Shown here: piece by piece, positions 44,383-55,333 of the stretch | How positions within the stretch are numbered: the first letter of the stretch is position 1 | Layout: the number at the start of each line of letters is the position of its first letter | NCBI GenBank assembly: GCA_026770025.1 | Contig: JAMXDE010000034.1 | Span: 620,001 to 684,000 of the forward strand | Direction: 5' to 3' | DNA from: Craspedostauros australis | Taxonomy: Eukaryota; Bacillariophyta; Bacillariophyceae; Mastogloiales; Achnanthaceae | Length of the DNA: 64,000 nucleotides | Notes under the pieces: generated by a model | Told to the model about the DNA's origin: nothing | Database searches by the model: none | Seen by the model: the letters and a program-made list of their open reading frames with translations, nothing else | Made by a program: the position numbers and the translations under genes

Positions 44383-46745
44383 TTATGTGAGTTGCAGTGG
44401 CTTTGTGCCAGACAGCTTCTCATGGTAGACAGCATCGCGAGTTGACGATCTGCTTCGTCCACAACGATTTGATTGAAGGGCCTCGTGTTATGACGAACGT
44501 TTGTTGCCATGTTGTTGTTTGCCATGCCGTCCATTCTCATCTCTCTCATTGCTATGCCGTTCGACGCTGTAATTTCGATATCCTCTTGATCTGTTTCGTT
44601 GTCGCGCCGATGATGATCGTTCATGGGAGAACTTCCTTCGCCGATCTTCGCCACGTGGTGTCGATTGGCCATGGCCACGTTGATTTGGCCTTTGCGAACT
44701 TCCTCGGTCATGCTTTCGGGAACGTGAGCCCTTGTGCCGTTGCAAACCAGTACCGGTGGAGTGCGCATTTGAGTTGGTTTCGCGTGAACGCGAGGCTGCG
44801 TTCACATCATCCGAACTGCCAGATGCTCGTTGGCGTCGCGATGATGGCGATGAGTCCATCGATACTTGCGCAGTCTTCTGCGGCCGCGATCGGACGGACT
44901 TCGACGACTCCGCGCCGATGACGAGCAGCGGCTTCTTCCAGAGGAGGAAGTGTGAATTGCTCCGTCACGACGATGGCACAATGATGTTGAATGCAGCTTG
45001 CCACTGGTGTGCTATGCGCTTCTCCGCCAATGCCGTGGCGACGGTGATCTCGATGGTAATATCAATGGTGATGACACACCTCTTGTTTTGCTGGAATGGT
45101 GACGTCGGGACCCATTGCCAAGCACCTTGGAGATCCTTTCCTTGATCGCGTCGCGCAGACCACCCGTGCTTCGTCCGCGTGAATGTCGTTGCTTTGAGTC
45201 TTCGCTTGGGCGCAACGAACTGCATGCAGATCTGTTGCGGGAAGGGGACGCCCGGTCCTTCTTGCTTGATTGCAATTCGATTCCCAAACTCAAGGCTCCA
45301 GGACTGGATGGGGCTTGGGGTTGTGGCCGAGACACCTCTGTGTTCGTGTTCGCGTTCGAACTGTTGAAGATTGAGTTTGGATTTGGACTGTGATGATGAC
45401 AGCGATGATGATGGCGATGATGACGATGATGGCGCCTTTGCGGATGATTTAGTCAAGGAAAGATCGGCCAATTGCGATGGTCGGGATTCGAGAGATGGTC
45501 GTTGCTTCGATTTGGGAGGATTGGTCAACGACACTTCACGTAATGATGATGATTTGATCTTGAGGATGCTTGCCAACGTCGACCTGCGCTTGTTCAACGA
45601 CGAAGACTATTGTCTCTCTTCATGTGTGCGGCTGAAGGGAAAGGGGGCTGGTGTAGATGCCGCGCTCCGACCTCCAGGCGTGACAGGGGCCACAGAGCTT
45701 CTCCCACCGTTCGTTGCAGCAGCACTTGTCGCAACGTCGACGCTGCCATCGTCGTCGTCGTAGAGACATGGCAGATTCGACAGTAACTCCGGGCGCTTGC
45801 TGCGAGACGTCTCCGTTGTCGCAACTCGAGGTAGGGCCGGGGTGCTGGCTGCGCTCATCGCGCCTGATGTGTCTGATGTGACTGGCATGTTGCGTCCGTC
45901 ATTCGAGAATTCCAAGAATTCCAAACTCTTGCTCCTCGATTCGGCGCTGCTGGTCGTTCCGTTGGAATTCGGTTGTGTCCTTGGCCTGCGTCTCCGACTC
46001 TGGGCAAGCTTCGTCTTGTCTTGACTGCTCCATTCGCGGGTTGCGCCAAGTGCTGGGGCTGTGGCGAAGCTGAGTCCACCTGGGGTGTTTGGCACCGGTA
46101 TCGGTTCGTTGTTGATGAACTTGCTGGGATCAAGGGAGCTGAATGACATCTCGTGAGGTTGCAAGTCGAGCATGTCCAGACTCTTTGCATGTGATCGTTT
46201 CACAGCCGAAGCTTTCGCATCTTTGGCTGTACTTCTGTTGGCACTGCTTGGTGCATCTGTGCTGACACTCGCACGACGACCTGATTTTGCAGCTGCTTTG
46301 GCCTCTTTGGCGACGCTTGTGGGCTTGCTCGCCTTCGATTTCATGTCTGCCTGTTGCGGTTGCTTGGTCTCCGTTTGTTTCTCTGCTATCAGTCTGACAC
46401 CGTCCTCTTCCAGCAACTTCGATCGTCATGATCACATGACCGCACGGGCTGGACGAAGGTTCGAACAGAGTACCTATCAGGCTGGACGCTTGGCTGTGAC
46501 AACTCCCAGAGTAGATCGCACTCATGGAAGGTTCCATAGTAATACTCATAGTCGTAGGACGGGTGGGTCAAGGTGCAGAGCAACTGGCGAGCCTTCCCAC
46601 AGTTCCTCTTGGATGTCGATGACTCATCATCTTGTCTGATTGTCTGATTGTTGGTGTTTGCGTTTGCGTCGGTGGTACCAATGAAGGGATGCGGCGTCAT
46701 TGGAGTGGTTGCCATCGCCATTGCCATCATCGAACAGAGTTGCAT
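44383..46745 (-). pseudogene. Ser/Arg-rich (RS-like) gene, unit B, broken
   Basis: It starts at MQLCSMMAMAMATTP (46745). The middle frame runs unbroken from 46416 to a TAG at 45607-45609, where unit A has CAG. The next frame (45597-44965, NKRRSTLASILKIKSSSLRE) continues in the same frame, so only that stop separates them. Downstream it shares the RS-region nonsense changes of unit A (PRHWRRSA-stop; HGNKRSS-stop). In-frame differences from unit A near the N-terminus (YEYYYG against YEYG) suggest it was once coding. Confidence 0.5.
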
Positions 46746-46868
46746 TGCACGAAGACAACACAGAGGTGATGTTCATCGTGAGTGTTTGTGTGCGTCACTG
46801 GTTGAATGAACAACGGATGGCAGACAGACGAGTACTCAACAAACGTGCCAACAATTCTTGATGTCACC

Positions 46869-46873
46869 CAAAC
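46869..46873. other. Target-site duplication CAAAC, left
   Basis: CAAAC precedes the left LTR and recurs at 56018-56022. Unit A shows the empty site CACCCAAACCAACG. Confidence 0.9.
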
Positions 46874-47558
46874 AGTTAGGATTCGGGCGTAGGCGTCGCG
46901 AATCGGTGGAGAATGCCTCGTGAATCTGCCGGCTTCGGGATAGCCGTGTGATGCAGTTCAAGAGAGGTGTGCTGGTTGAAGAGTTATAACTTGCAACGAT
47001 GAGTAGTAGAGTGCTTTGTAGCTAATCCTTGTCTGTTATTATGAGTTAGCTTATTGGTGTTAGTAGGGTGAAGAAACGATGCCACACAACTTGGCGAGAC
47101 CCCACACTGATGCACTTGATTCAGTGCAACAGAGTAGACAATCAATACAGTACTTTGCTCTCCGCACATGTAGTTACACTGCAGTGTAGGTCATGACAAT
47201 CAGTGATGACGGTCATGAAGCAGTGGCTGTGGCTGAAGCTGACCCTCGGATTCCATTGCTTGAGTTGAAGCAGGTTGGATATACATGTTGAGACTACGGT
47301 GGTAGTGTGGTGGTCATCAGCATGAAGGAATCGAGGTATGTTGTAGTAAGGAGGATCTGAAGAGCATATAGTTCCCAGGTGGGGTGTGAGTCAGGTCGGT
47401 CAGGTTTTAGTCATGATGGATTCGTGAATGGAGGAGAGAAAGGAGGAGAAAAGATTTGGTGGTCGATCAAGTCGGAAGATTTCGCGCCAAAACAGGAATT
47501 TCTCCCATCGGGTTGATACCGTGTTCGGTAATAGTCTGTCCCTCATTGAATCTCAACT
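46874..47558 (-). repeat. 3' LTR of the Copia element
   Basis: 685 bases, left-hand copy on the plus strand. Ends are AGTT...AACT on either strand rather than TG...CA. It lies downstream of gag-pol, which is on the minus strand. Confidence 0.9.
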
Positions 47559-47567
47559 CTCCCTCTC
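47559..47567 (-). other. Polypurine tract
   Basis: On the minus strand GAGAGGGAG directly abuts the 3' LTR, the expected position for plus-strand DNA priming. Confidence 0.7.
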
Positions 47568-47641
47568 AGTGTTGGGTCGGGATTGGAGTTGTGGTATCGA
47601 TGAAAACTTCATCCTTCGTTGTTGTTGTTTGTTGTTGGTTG

Positions 47642-50600
47642 TTACCAACCCATGATCTTGAATCGTAGGTATTCGAAGACTGCGATAGACAATCCTTTGG
47701 TGAAGATGTCGGCCAGTTGCTCCGGTGTTGCAATGTGCTGGATGTAGATGAATCCTGCCTTGACCCAGTACCAAAAGAAGTGCCACTTAGTCAGAAAGTG
47801 TTTGGTGCGCGCGGTTGGTTGATGATTGGTGGCGAGGGAAATGCAAGCTTGGTTGTCCTCAAAAACCGTGCACTGGAGGTTGGTATGCAGCGGCATGGTG
47901 GTCCCTGCGTTGTTGATGACTTGGCGGATGAGCTGTTGGATGGGAATCAGCGTGCGCATTGCGAGAGAGAGAGCGGCGTACTCGGACTCCATCGTAGATA
48001 GAGCAATCTCAGTTTGGAGTTTGGACTTCCAAATGAGGGGACACCCTCCCAATGTGATTAGGTAGCCGGTGCGCGACTTGACGGAGACGGGGTCCTTGCT
48101 GTCTTCTCGTCCGTAGAGCCCTGCGAAATCTGCATCCACGTAGCATTTGAGATCGAGCTGCCCGGTGGGACGCACGATGGTGCCCTTATCCTCAGTGTGC
48201 TTGAGGTAGCGCATGATGCGCTTGATGGCCTTGGCGTGTGAGCGGCGAGGGTCGCTTCCGAAGCGAGCGACTTGGGAGACTGCGAACGCTAGGTCTGGGC
48301 GAGTATTGGTCGTGAGATACAACAACATGCCGACGACGGAGCGGTAGTTCCATGGTTCGTTCATGGGTGGCTCATCCTTGCACTGTCCAAGTGCAAGCTG
48401 TGTAGTTGGTACGGGGCACGGACTGCAGTTTGCCATTTTCGTTGTGGCGAGGATCTTCTTGATCAACCCTGGCTGGCGGAGATGGACCGTGTCTGCTTTT
48501 GGGTCACGGCTGAGCTCGATTCCCAGGAACTCGTTGAAGCTTCCTTCTTGGGTGAGCTCGAAGCCGAGGTCACGCATTGACTTGATAAAGTCGTCGGCGG
48601 CTTGCTTAGTCTTGGAGGCGATGCCCGCATCGTCAACGTAGAGGACGATCATGATGTCTTGCTTGATGAACAAGCACTGCTCTTGGTCGCAGGCCTTGAA
48701 GCCGATTGTAGTGAGAGCTCGGATAAGGTGTTCATACCAGAGGCGAGGAGCAATCGTCAAGCCGTACAGGCTCTTGCGGAGCTTGAGGCAGGTGTCGGGA
48801 CCCTTCGTTGATTTGAATCCGCGAGGGAGATGAAGGTAGACGGGCTTGTGGATGGATGCTTGCACGAAAGCGTTCGTGAAGTCGATGGAAGTTGTTGTCC
48901 AGCCCATGACGATGGAAGTGCTGAGGAAGATGCGGACGGATGACCATGCGACGACTGGTGCGTAGGTGGAGGCGTCCTCATGCATGAGGTCTCCACGGCA
49001 ACACCAGCGTCCCTTGTATTTCTTGATGGTTCCGTCGGGGAGTCGCTTGCGGCGAAAGACCCAGGTTCCTGGAAAGATGCGATCGTTGACAACGTCGATC
49101 TTCTTCACTTCCTCCCACGTGCCCTTTTCCGTGAGATCTCGAATCTCCTTTTCGGCGGCTTGCATCCACTCGTCCTTGTTGTCGTCGCGAATGGCTTCGT
49201 CGAAGGAGAGAGTATCCGGGTCGGTGTTGGATGCCTTGTACACCGAGGTGCGTTCGGCGATCTCCAAGTCGCCACCTGCGGCAAAGTAGCTGATCATGCG
49301 ATTATCGACGTAGGTGGGGTAGTTTGTTGCATCCTTCTGTGGCTCGATGATTGCGACAGAGTAGGCATGCTGCTCGATGTTCGCCCATGTAGTTGATGGA
49401 ATGCACTTCGCTGTGTCAAGGATGAATGACGGATTGATTTCGAGTGTGGATGACGAGTCGATATCGAGCATGGATCCTTGGTTGGCAGAACGGGTCGCTG
49501 GGGCCGAAGTGAGTGGCGCCGTGTTCGACTCAATCATGCCTTGGACGAATTGCTCAATCTCATATTCGCTTGGGCGTAGCCAGGGTCCTGGTCGGATCGT
49601 CGTCACCTGGCGACGGAGCAGCTCGAATGCGAGACGGTAGTGATGATTTTCGATCATCGCGTTCCACACGGAGCGAGTCCTTTGGACGAACGCTTCTGCG
49701 CTGTACGCAGATTTGGGTGGAAGGTACCCTTGGTTCATCAAGTGCTCGGGATCTTGGTAGTACCATGGCCCTGATTTGGCCTTGGACATGAAGTCGAGAG
49801 CGTCGAAGCGAGGTTCCATCGTGCCAGTGCTGATAAAGGTGCTCAGCTTCTCCACGAACTGCTCGACGGCGTGGTCAGTGGCCAGTCGGAGGAGGTCTTC
49901 GTTGAGAAAGACACTGTTGAGGTCTTTCTCGAAGTGGTCCTCCATGTCCGAGTGGAAGTTGTTGTACGTCTCCTGAAATGGAGTCGCTCCTTCCTTGGTC
50001 ATGTCGTCGGGGTCCGGTTGCCACCAGTCGGCCATGTTGATGCTTGCTTCTTCTGCTTCAGCCGGCTTTGGAGCAAACGTTGGAAGGACGACGTTGGTTG
50101 GCTGTGGATTCAATGTGTTGAATCGACCTCGAAGTCTGCGCAACAAGTAGTGGGCGTCCACCTTGAATTGGTGTAGATCGATGGAGAGAGAGTCGCTGCC
50201 TTTGCGTTGGAGAGGTTCAATTGTATGTAGGCAATCGACGACAGCTTGTGAGAATTTGATGATCGATGATGAATCGGGGTGCAATTCCCTGGGTGTGGTG
50301 GCCTGTTCGATTTCTTCCAAGGTAGCTACTGCAGGGCAGAAGTAGTAATCATCGGTGTCCTCGTCGTCCAACCAGGCTGCTTTGCCTCCCATACGCGCGT
50401 ACGTGAATCGCTTTGGTTGTTTGCGACTTCTCGTGCTTCGAGGTCTTGATGGCGTTGACTCGGGCTTCGGCGTGGTTGTTGTCGTGGACTTAGTATCAAC
50501 TGGCGTTGGAGCTAAAGGTGGTAATGGAGTTGCCTGTTCTGAAATTGGCGACTCTCGGAGAGGTGAACTCAATTGCGGTTGAAGTGTTCGCTGATCCGGT

Positions 50601-53600
50601 GACTCTATAGTAGGGTCAGGTACCGGGGACTCATAGGGAGCTCCCTCTGTCGAAGACATTTGCTTGTTGGCTCCCTCTGAAGTTGGCATCGGAGGGGCGA
50701 GAGTTTCACTCATGAGATCCGGGATCTGTTGTGTCGTTGGTTGCGACTCTTTCGCCAATACCTGTGGCGCTCTTTCACGGATGGTTCGTTGGTTTCGCGT
50801 CTCAGTTATCGGTGGTGGAGTATTGTCGTCGTTGCGTTGTAACCGGTTGTGGTCTCGCGTGTCTGATGCGAAGATGTCGTCCTGCTCCATTGATTCCACA
50901 TCGTCTTCGTCGAATGGGTATTGAAAGGTGGTATCACCAAACATGCGAGTCCATTCTTCCGATTGATAGCTTGGAAGTTGCTTCAAGTCGGTAGCAATCG
51001 TTGCGAACCAGTCATCGAACACAACATGGAACTGGGGTGTGATTGAACCTGTCCGTGGTGATAGGACCAGAGGTACGGTTGAGGCATGCTTCGTAGAGAG
51101 ACCCATGTTCACGTATCTTTCTCCTCTTGGTTCCCATCGGGGTATTTTGCGTCCATCAGCCAGTGCTTTGTTAAGGACATAGACTGGACTGCCCCATACG
51201 TGCAGGTTATGAAGTTGCTTGAGGGGAAGACGGATGCGTGACAGAACATCATAAGGTGTGAGGCCGGTGGCGGGATTAGGCACGCGATTATAGATGTACG
51301 CGGCGTGTACGACGGCCATTGGCCATAGTTGAGCGTCAAACATCGTTGGCCAGTGGATGCTTTGATGCATCATCATGGTTCGGGCCATTGAGACAATTGT
51401 TCGAATGCTTTGCTCGGCGATTCCATTGTGGTGATGTGCGCCGACACCTGCGAATCGATGGACTTGATGGAATATCTCAAGGTGTTTGGAGTATTCGGGT
51501 GAGGTGAAGGTGGTGGCGTTATCGGATAGATACGATCGTACGGGGACTCCAACATCACGACACATCAATTCGAACCGTTCCTTGGCTTCGAGGGTGGCGT
51601 GCGTAGTTAGCGCTGCCACAGGTTCCACATGGATGTATCCTGATGCGTGATCGACGAAGATGGCTCCGCCTTTGTACATTTCGTTTGGATCGCCTTTGCC
51701 TCGTCCTGAGAAGAGGCGTCCTGGTGTTCGACCGACGAAGTGGTCCACTGATACTTGTTGTCCTGGGAACAAGTGATCGGTGCGCAAAACTCCTTGTTTG
51801 TCACGGACGACATGTTGAGTTATTCCTGGGGAAGGGCGACGGTGCAGCTTTCCGAATTGGCATGCGGCGCAGAGCGGAAGGCTTGTGACCCTTGCCGCAG
51901 CTGTGTGCATCTTTCTAGACGATTCTGACCCAGTGAGCGTACCCGAACGCAGCAGGAACTTCACTCGACTGAAGGATAAGTGTCCGAGACGATAGTGCCA
52001 CCGAAGAAGTTCCTTTTGCGGTTGGGTGAGGTTCACGTTGTGGTCCGACACGGTAGAGACGATGGACGTTAGTGCAGCTGGCACGTCATGGATGTTGTCG
52101 GCGCTGTAGCCGACTGATGTTGGCAGCCTTGTGGACTTCTTGTAGTTCGCTACGATTGCATTGCGATCGTCGTTTCCCAGGATTCCGCTGAGTTTGCAGG
52201 AGGACTTGTCGAACACGATTGTTTCGCCCTGATACTCTTCGAGGAGACTGGAAGTGCTGATTAGCTTGACCTTTGATTCGGGAACATGGAAAGCAGGCAG
52301 TCGCAATTTGCGAGGGCTTCCAGTTACATCAAGGACATACCATTCGACGGTCCCCAACGCATTCACTTGGATTTTCTTGAGGAATCCGTTGAGAAAGGTC
52401 GGTCTTGGTGGAGGACTTGGAGTAGAACAGAAATCGTTGAGGTCATTTGTCACAGAAATTGATGCTCCGCTGTCCCATACGAGTTCGAATGGAGCATCGG
52501 GTGAGAGATAACTCTCAGCTTTAGCTGGGGATGCGAAGGCGTTGCGATTGGAGAAGTAGGAGGCTAGACCTTGCAGAGTGAGTAGTGCGGGCATGTCATT
52601 GTCACATTGTTGTTTTTGGTTTCGATCACACATCAAGTCGATTCCACGAGTTGGGTACAGGCTCCAGAGGTTTCGTGAGATGGATGAGGTGCGACCTTCC
52701 TGGCGGGGCAATTTTGCTGTCGTGAGTGTTTGGTTTTTACCATAAGTGGAATTTTTCGATTGATTCCAGTGACGACGTTTTGATCTGTGATTGCGGGATT
52801 TGGTCCGAGCCTGGGGATGCCACACACGTTTTGTTCGTGGGGAGTTTCCTCTCGACACGTTCACGGGTTTGGGTGCATCTGGGTCGAGACTTTCCATTAC
52901 GAGATCGTAGAGACTGCGTTTCACGGCTCCATTGAAGTGTGTTGGACGTTTGTGCACTTGCTTGTATCGTTCTTTGACTCGTGCTTTGTTGTAGACTAGG
53001 TCAACAGAGTTGATTGAGTCAGGTCTTCGTGGAACGTTCGTGTGGAGGAGTAGTAGAGTTACGGCGATTAGCATCCAGGCATTAGCTGCCGCGATGTACC
53101 ACCCATACTCTACTCCGATAGTGATGACTTGGAGTGAGGCGAATAGGAGAACCATTCCAACGATGCTACTGAAGTAGTTGAAGGAGGTAAAGAGGTTCCA
53201 GACGAGAGACCACCAAGTGTCTTCGTCTTGACTGGAGGTGGCTGTGAAGCATGTCCATGCAGCCATGTCAATGGAGAGGTTGTCCTGTTTGGGAACGTTC
53301 TTGCCCTTTGCCTTCGCCTTGAACTTGAAGTTGTCCTGGTGGCTCTCGGTGTTGTGCGAGAGACGCCAGCGGCGGCACTTGGCGCACCACATGAACGTCT
53401 TGTCGTTGACAAGCTTGCGTTGTGGCTCACCGGGCTTGGGAGCTTTGGACGACCAGCCCTGGCCGGCGTTGCGTTTGGCGTCGCGTTCCTTGGGCTTCTT
53501 GAAGTTGTTTCTTTTTCCATCGTTCTTGGAGAAACCCTTGTGTTGCTCGAGAACGTTGGCGCTTGGATTCTGGACGACGTTGTTGGCGTACGAGTACTTG

Positions 53601-54907
53601 GGCACGTTGCTATCTCTAGTACGCCTGATGGCATGCCAGCGATTTCCGCGCACTTCGTTTTCGTACGACGACTCGGCCTTGTTGCAGATTGCCATCCATG
53701 TGAGATCTTTTGCGGCAAGCTGGGGGCGAGCGTACTCGTACGTGAAGACGGGGAGACGCATGAGGATTTCCTCAAGGTCATCCTTCATCACATAGAGAGG
53801 ACGTCGGTACTGTTCACCAGACCGGATCTGTCCTCCAGCCTGTAGGAAGACATCGAGGATCGTTCGGAGGAGACGAAGGTCGAAGCGACCGGCGTCATCG
53901 AGGCGCTTGCAAAGGGCACGAAGGTGGACTGCCATGAGACCAACGTTCTCGTTTGGAAAACGTCTGCAGTTGACTTCGCGGATCTTGGCTGCGAGGGCGT
54001 CTTGTTCATCCAAGGAGTTGGCCGAGTTGCTGTTCATGAACTCAACGAAGAGAGTGATGAAGTTATCGTGGAACTTCGGCTCAATTCGGTTCATGAGCTG
54101 GTCTTCGAGGACTGGATCAAGACTGTCACGGAAGAACGCTGAGGCTGTCTCGTTGTTCTGGACGTCGTAGTGATCCCACTTCAGATGGAACTCTTCGAAG
54201 TGCTTGGTGGCATCTTCAAGAGTGAAGGCGGCTGGTGAATCCAGGACGCAAGTCATCCCTGACTCTACGTTGGCGTCAGCGATGTACGCCATGGTGAGGA
54301 GTCCGGTTCTTGCCATGTGGTTTCGCACCAGGCGGATGAACTGCTGGATGTTCCCTCCTTTCTTGAACTTGTCGGTGAGTCCTTGCTCTCGCTTGGACTG
54401 GTTGGTGGAGTCAGCACCGTTATGGAGGATTCTCTGTTGTTGAGAGTTGGTCCACCTGGTGTGTGACTCGTCTTGGAGGCCCGTCCAATGTCCGTTTGGT
54501 GCGCCTGCGGTCCAGGGCACCCAGTTGCGTCCTTGCTTGAGGATACCTCCCATGATGGGAACGGTTGGTTTCCCAGAGAGGTCGTGGTCGTCGTCTTCGC
54601 TATCCTCTTCTGACTTTCTGCTCTTCTTGGGCATGGGAGTTCCCATGTCGAAGATGCTGTCGTTGAGGAAGGACTGGTCCGTCCGGGTTCTTGTGTCGCC
54701 AGCGGAGCGGCTGCGCTCGAGTCCGGGACGGCTTGGGGTCGTGGTGGCTGTCGCCGCTGCTTGGGCAGTGGCTATAGCCGCGTTTGCTGCTTCTGCAGCG
54801 GCTTCGGCCGCCAACGTCGCCTGTGTGAGGCGGGCGTTCTCGACCGTGATCGCTTCGAGCTGCGCTTGCAGCTCTTCCAGCGTGGCAGGGGTTGTCACTT
54901 CCGCCAT
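47642..54907 (-). CDS. Copia gag-pol polyprotein, 2,421 residues
   Basis: One frame holds every part in Ty1/Copia order. Gag has a zinc-knuckle-like CAKCRRWRLSHNTESH (508-523). A hydrophobic region with two or three potential membrane spans follows (about 566-622). The protease has WDSGAS (811-816). The pre-integrase zinc site is HYRLGH with CAAC (971-1016). Integrase has Asp1055, Asp1129 and Glu1165, giving D-35-E. A long Pro/Ser/Thr- and acidic linker follows (about 1310-1900). Reverse transcriptase has LYVDDAGIAS (2089-2098), and RNase H has CYVDADFAG (2255-2263), ALSTMESEY and EDNQACI. The integrase-before-RT order defines Copia; wording such as VKSRTGYLITLGGCP resembles diatom CoDi elements. 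No stop or frameshift is present, so all products should be makeable. Confidence 0.95.
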   Translation of the reverse strand: MAEVTTPATLEELQAQLEAITVENARLTQATLAAEAAAEAANAAIATAQAAATATTTPSRPGLERSRSAGDTRTRTDQSFLNDSIFDMGTPMPKKSRKSEEDSEDDDHDLSGKPTVPIMGGILKQGRNWVPWTAGAPNGHWTGLQDESHTRWTNSQQQRILHNGADSTNQSKREQGLTDKFKKGGNIQQFIRLVRNHMARTGLLTMAYIADANVESGMTCVLDSPAAFTLEDATKHFEEFHLKWDHYDVQNNETASAFFRDSLDPVLEDQLMNRIEPKFHDNFITLFVEFMNSNSANSLDEQDALAAKIREVNCRRFPNENVGLMAVHLRALCKRLDDAGRFDLRLLRTILDVFLQAGGQIRSGEQYRRPLYVMKDDLEEILMRLPVFTYEYARPQLAAKDLTWMAICNKAESSYENEVRGNRWHAIRRTRDSNVPKYSYANNVVQNPSANVLEQHKGFSKNDGKRNNFKKPKERDAKRNAGQGWSSKAPKPGEPQRKLVNDKTFMWCAKCRRWRLSHNTESHQDNFKFKAKAKGKNVPKQDNLSIDMAAWTCFTATSSQDEDTWWSLVWNLFTSFNYFSSIVGMVLLFASLQVITIGVEYGWYIAAANAWMLIAVTLLLLHTNVPRRPDSINSVDLVYNKARVKERYKQVHKRPTHFNGAVKRSLYDLVMESLDPDAPKPVNVSRGNSPRTKRVWHPQARTKSRNHRSKRRHWNQSKNSTYGKNQTLTTAKLPRQEGRTSSISRNLWSLYPTRGIDLMCDRNQKQQCDNDMPALLTLQGLASYFSNRNAFASPAKAESYLSPDAPFELVWDSGASISVTNDLNDFCSTPSPPPRPTFLNGFLKKIQVNALGTVEWYVLDVTGSPRKLRLPAFHVPESKVKLISTSSLLEEYQGETIVFDKSSCKLSGILGNDDRNAIVANYKKSTRLPTSVGYSADNIHDVPAALTSIVSTVSDHNVNLTQPQKELLRWHYRLGHLSFSRVKFLLRSGTLTGSESSRKMHTAAARVTSLPLCAACQFGKLHRRPSPGITQHVVRDKQGVLRTDHLFPGQQVSVDHFVGRTPGRLFSGRGKGDPNEMYKGGAIFVDHASGYIHVEPVAALTTHATLEAKERFELMCRDVGVPVRSYLSDNATTFTSPEYSKHLEIFHQVHRFAGVGAHHHNGIAEQSIRTIVSMARTMMMHQSIHWPTMFDAQLWPMAVVHAAYIYNRVPNPATGLTPYDVLSRIRLPLKQLHNLHVWGSPVYVLNKALADGRKIPRWEPRGERYVNMGLSTKHASTVPLVLSPRTGSITPQFHVVFDDWFATIATDLKQLPSYQSEEWTRMFGDTTFQYPFDEDDVESMEQDDIFASDTRDHNRLQRNDDNTPPPITETRNQRTIRERAPQVLAKESQPTTQQIPDLMSETLAPPMPTSEGANKQMSSTEGAPYESPVPDPTIESPDQRTLQPQLSSPLRESPISEQATPLPPLAPTPVDTKSTTTTTPKPESTPSRPRSTRSRKQPKRFTYARMGGKAAWLDDEDTDDYYFCPAVATLEEIEQATTPRELHPDSSSIIKFSQAVVDCLHTIEPLQRKGSDSLSIDLHQFKVDAHYLLRRLRGRFNTLNPQPTNVVLPTFAPKPAEAEEASINMADWWQPDPDDMTKEGATPFQETYNNFHSDMEDHFEKDLNSVFLNEDLLRLATDHAVEQFVEKLSTFISTGTMEPRFDALDFMSKAKSGPWYYQDPEHLMNQGYLPPKSAYSAEAFVQRTRSVWNAMIENHHYRLAFELLRRQVTTIRPGPWLRPSEYEIEQFVQGMIESNTAPLTSAPATRSANQGSMLDIDSSSTLEINPSFILDTAKCIPSTTWANIEQHAYSVAIIEPQKDATNYPTYVDNRMISYFAAGGDLEIAERTSVYKASNTDPDTLSFDEAIRDDNKDEWMQAAEKEIRDLTEKGTWEEVKKIDVVNDRIFPGTWVFRRKRLPDGTIKKYKGRWCCRGDLMHEDASTYAPVVAWSSVRIFLSTSIVMGWTTTSIDFTNAFVQASIHKPVYLHLPRGFKSTKGPDTCLKLRKSLYGLTIAPRLWYEHLIRALTTIGFKACDQEQCLFIKQDIMIVLYVDDAGIASKTKQAADDFIKSMRDLGFELTQEGSFNEFLGIELSRDPKADTVHLRQPGLIKKILATTKMANCSPCPVPTTQLALGQCKDEPPMNEPWNYRSVVGMLLYLTTNTRPDLAFAVSQVARFGSDPRRSHAKAIKRIMRYLKHTEDKGTIVRPTGQLDLKCYVDADFAGLYGREDSKDPVSVKSRTGYLITLGGCPLIWKSKLQTEIALSTMESEYAALSLAMRTLIPIQQLIRQVINNAGTTMPLHTNLQCTVFEDNQACISLATNHQPTARTKHFLTKWHFFWYWVKAGFIYIQHIATPEQLADIFTKGLSIAVFEYLRFKIMGW

Positions 54908-55333
54908 GATGGATGACGGGGACTTCTCGAATTGTCTTCGGACTTCGAGTGGATCGATCTGTTTGCCTTCTCTTGCCTTTGCTCGACTTCACTTCGTTGG
55001 GAAGGTGTGCACTGAAGTTCGATGCAGGCTTGGAGAGGCTCGCACTCGGTTGGCGAGTGCGGTTATTGCTTGCTTTGGCAGAGGCTACTGAGGTTCGACC
55101 TTGGGTCGCTTACCTTCAGCTGGGACTTTGTCCTCTTGAGTGGCTCGGTTTTCGAGCGGTGGGGATCTGATCTCAGATCAGATGCATGCGGTGAGGACGT
55201 GGTCCTTGTTGGAAGCTCGGTCTGCGAGCTGTGCCTTTTGGCTTCGTCTCAGTGAGACTCTTGCGATCGGTTGGCAGAGGAAGATGCTCGGTGAAGTTGA
55301 TTAGAGAGTATTTGGCAACCACTCGCAGCTATC
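54908..55333 (-). other. Copia 5' leader
   Basis: 426 bases between the 5' LTR and the gag start. It should hold the primer-binding and packaging signals; none can be identified with confidence. A plus-strand frame here is a shadow. Confidence 0.5.
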
